Source of the DNA: Xanthostigma xanthostigma
Lineage: Eukaryota; Arthropoda; Insecta; Raphidioptera; Raphidiidae
DNA: 64,000 bases
Assembly: GCA_963575645.1 (NCBI GenBank)
Contig: OY754468.1
Location: forward strand, 8,370,001-8,434,000
Direction of reading: 5' to 3'
Made by a program: the position numbers and the translations under genes
The notes under the pieces: model-generated
What the model saw: the letters and a program-made list of their open reading frames with translations, nothing else
Databases searched by the model: none
What the model was told of the DNA's origin: nothing
In this document: positions 63,372 to 64,000 of the stretch, piece after piece
How the letters are laid out: every line of letters starts with the position of its first letter
Position numbering within the stretch: position 1 is the first letter of the stretch

Positions 63372-64000
63372 AGTACAGATTTCGTCGAGGGACATCACCA
63401 CAAAAATATCCCGGAAAACTTTATTTTCAATCTGGCAACATGGGTGTTCTGCTAAATTCCAATCATATCTGATCGTGTATAATAGGATTAAAGAGATTAT
63501 GGATGCTCGATGTAGGAGAGTTAAATTTAATCCCAAATTGTAATAATACTAACAATTGCGCAATTTGTTCTTGTTACGCACGATTATTCTAATCACTGTA
63601 CACAAATAATTCAGTGTCAAGATTCAAAGAACAACAATCAACAACTCGTGACAGACGTGGCTCGATGGATCCTACAACAGACGAACTAATCTGTCAGAAA
63701 GATTGATTCCTTTTAGTCCAAAAAAAAGAGAAAGTTCCACGACAACCAAGTCGTGACAGTTTTTCTATTACCTTCAATTAAAATACAAATTATTTAAAAC
63801 GTTTCAAATGTTAACAGTCATATTTATGGGAAACGGTCGATAAGGTCGGGCATTTTTTTTTACATTGAAAGATTTAAATGTAAATGTTTTTTTACTTTCC
63901 CATCTACGAAATAAACAGGGGAAGTGTTTGTGCAAAAATCGGAATTACAACTTTTCAAGTTCACTGATTCTAAAAAAAAGTTTAACATAAAACAACCTCT
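63372..64000. other. Stretch without recognised gene
   Basis: No element or exon recognised. CTCGTGACAGACG and AAGTCGTGACAG at about 63645 and 63750 are a weak direct repeat. The 61-codon minus-strand frame at 63351-63536 has no family features. Confidence 0.4.

Overview
ORGANISM AND SETTING. This is AT-rich eukaryotic DNA, almost entirely non-coding, and packed with insect-type transposons: Helitrons ending in CCGCTAGT, MITEs, Tc1/mariner, pogo and hAT derivatives, SINEs and non-LTR retrotransposons (LINEs). The recurrent TAGGTAC-type words and the Lep1-like Helitron termini suggest a lepidopteran, though another insect order is not excluded. The only host protein-coding sequence I can support is one 100-nt exon on the minus strand (29003-29102). 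It has clean splice sites and encodes the start of a chitin synthase 1 / krotzkopf verkehrt protein. The rest of the window therefore probably lies in the two introns flanking that exon (the upstream intron or 5' region to its right, the downstream intron to its left). No LTR-retrovirus-like or Polinton-like element was recognised.

LAYOUT. 0-12 kb holds small inverted-repeat transposons: a pogo-type element at 264-693, a mariner-type element with a transposase relic at 2256-2826, and others. It also has a minus-strand SINE and several long dispersed repeats that recur elsewhere in the window. 12.3-14.6 kb holds a 5'-truncated CR1/jockey-type LINE whose open frame is fused to about 39 codons of a host repeat; that repeat recurs after the LINE. 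15-29 kb holds hAT, MITE and Helitron elements, including one MITE inserted in another and a Helitron carrying a tRNA-Lys-like sequence. 29.0-29.1 kb is the CHS1 exon. 29-45 kb is an island of palindromic or foldback elements, several with a hammerhead-ribozyme-like core. 45.7-56.3 kb is the centrepiece. A small Tc1/mariner-type element (45691-56301) is split by a 10.1-kb foldback composite (45806-55893) with a 9-bp target duplication. The composite consists of two foldback units in inverted orientation, and one arm is in turn interrupted by a nearly complete I-clade LINE (47904-53728, 12-bp target duplication). 57-64 kb holds further copies of the long dispersed repeats, another large palindrome, and a second tRNA-Lys-bearing Helitron.

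HOW THE PARTS WORK TOGETHER. Only the I-type LINE has long intact frames: ORF1 with a zinc knuckle, and ORF2 with endonuclease and reverse transcriptase. ORF1 and ORF2 are joined by a TAATG stop-start, and the RNase H part is in another frame. All other mobile elements look non-autonomous. The nesting order (mariner-type, then foldback, then LINE) can be read from target duplications. Identities and boundaries were judged by eye, without alignment software; boundaries of unnamed repeats are approximate.
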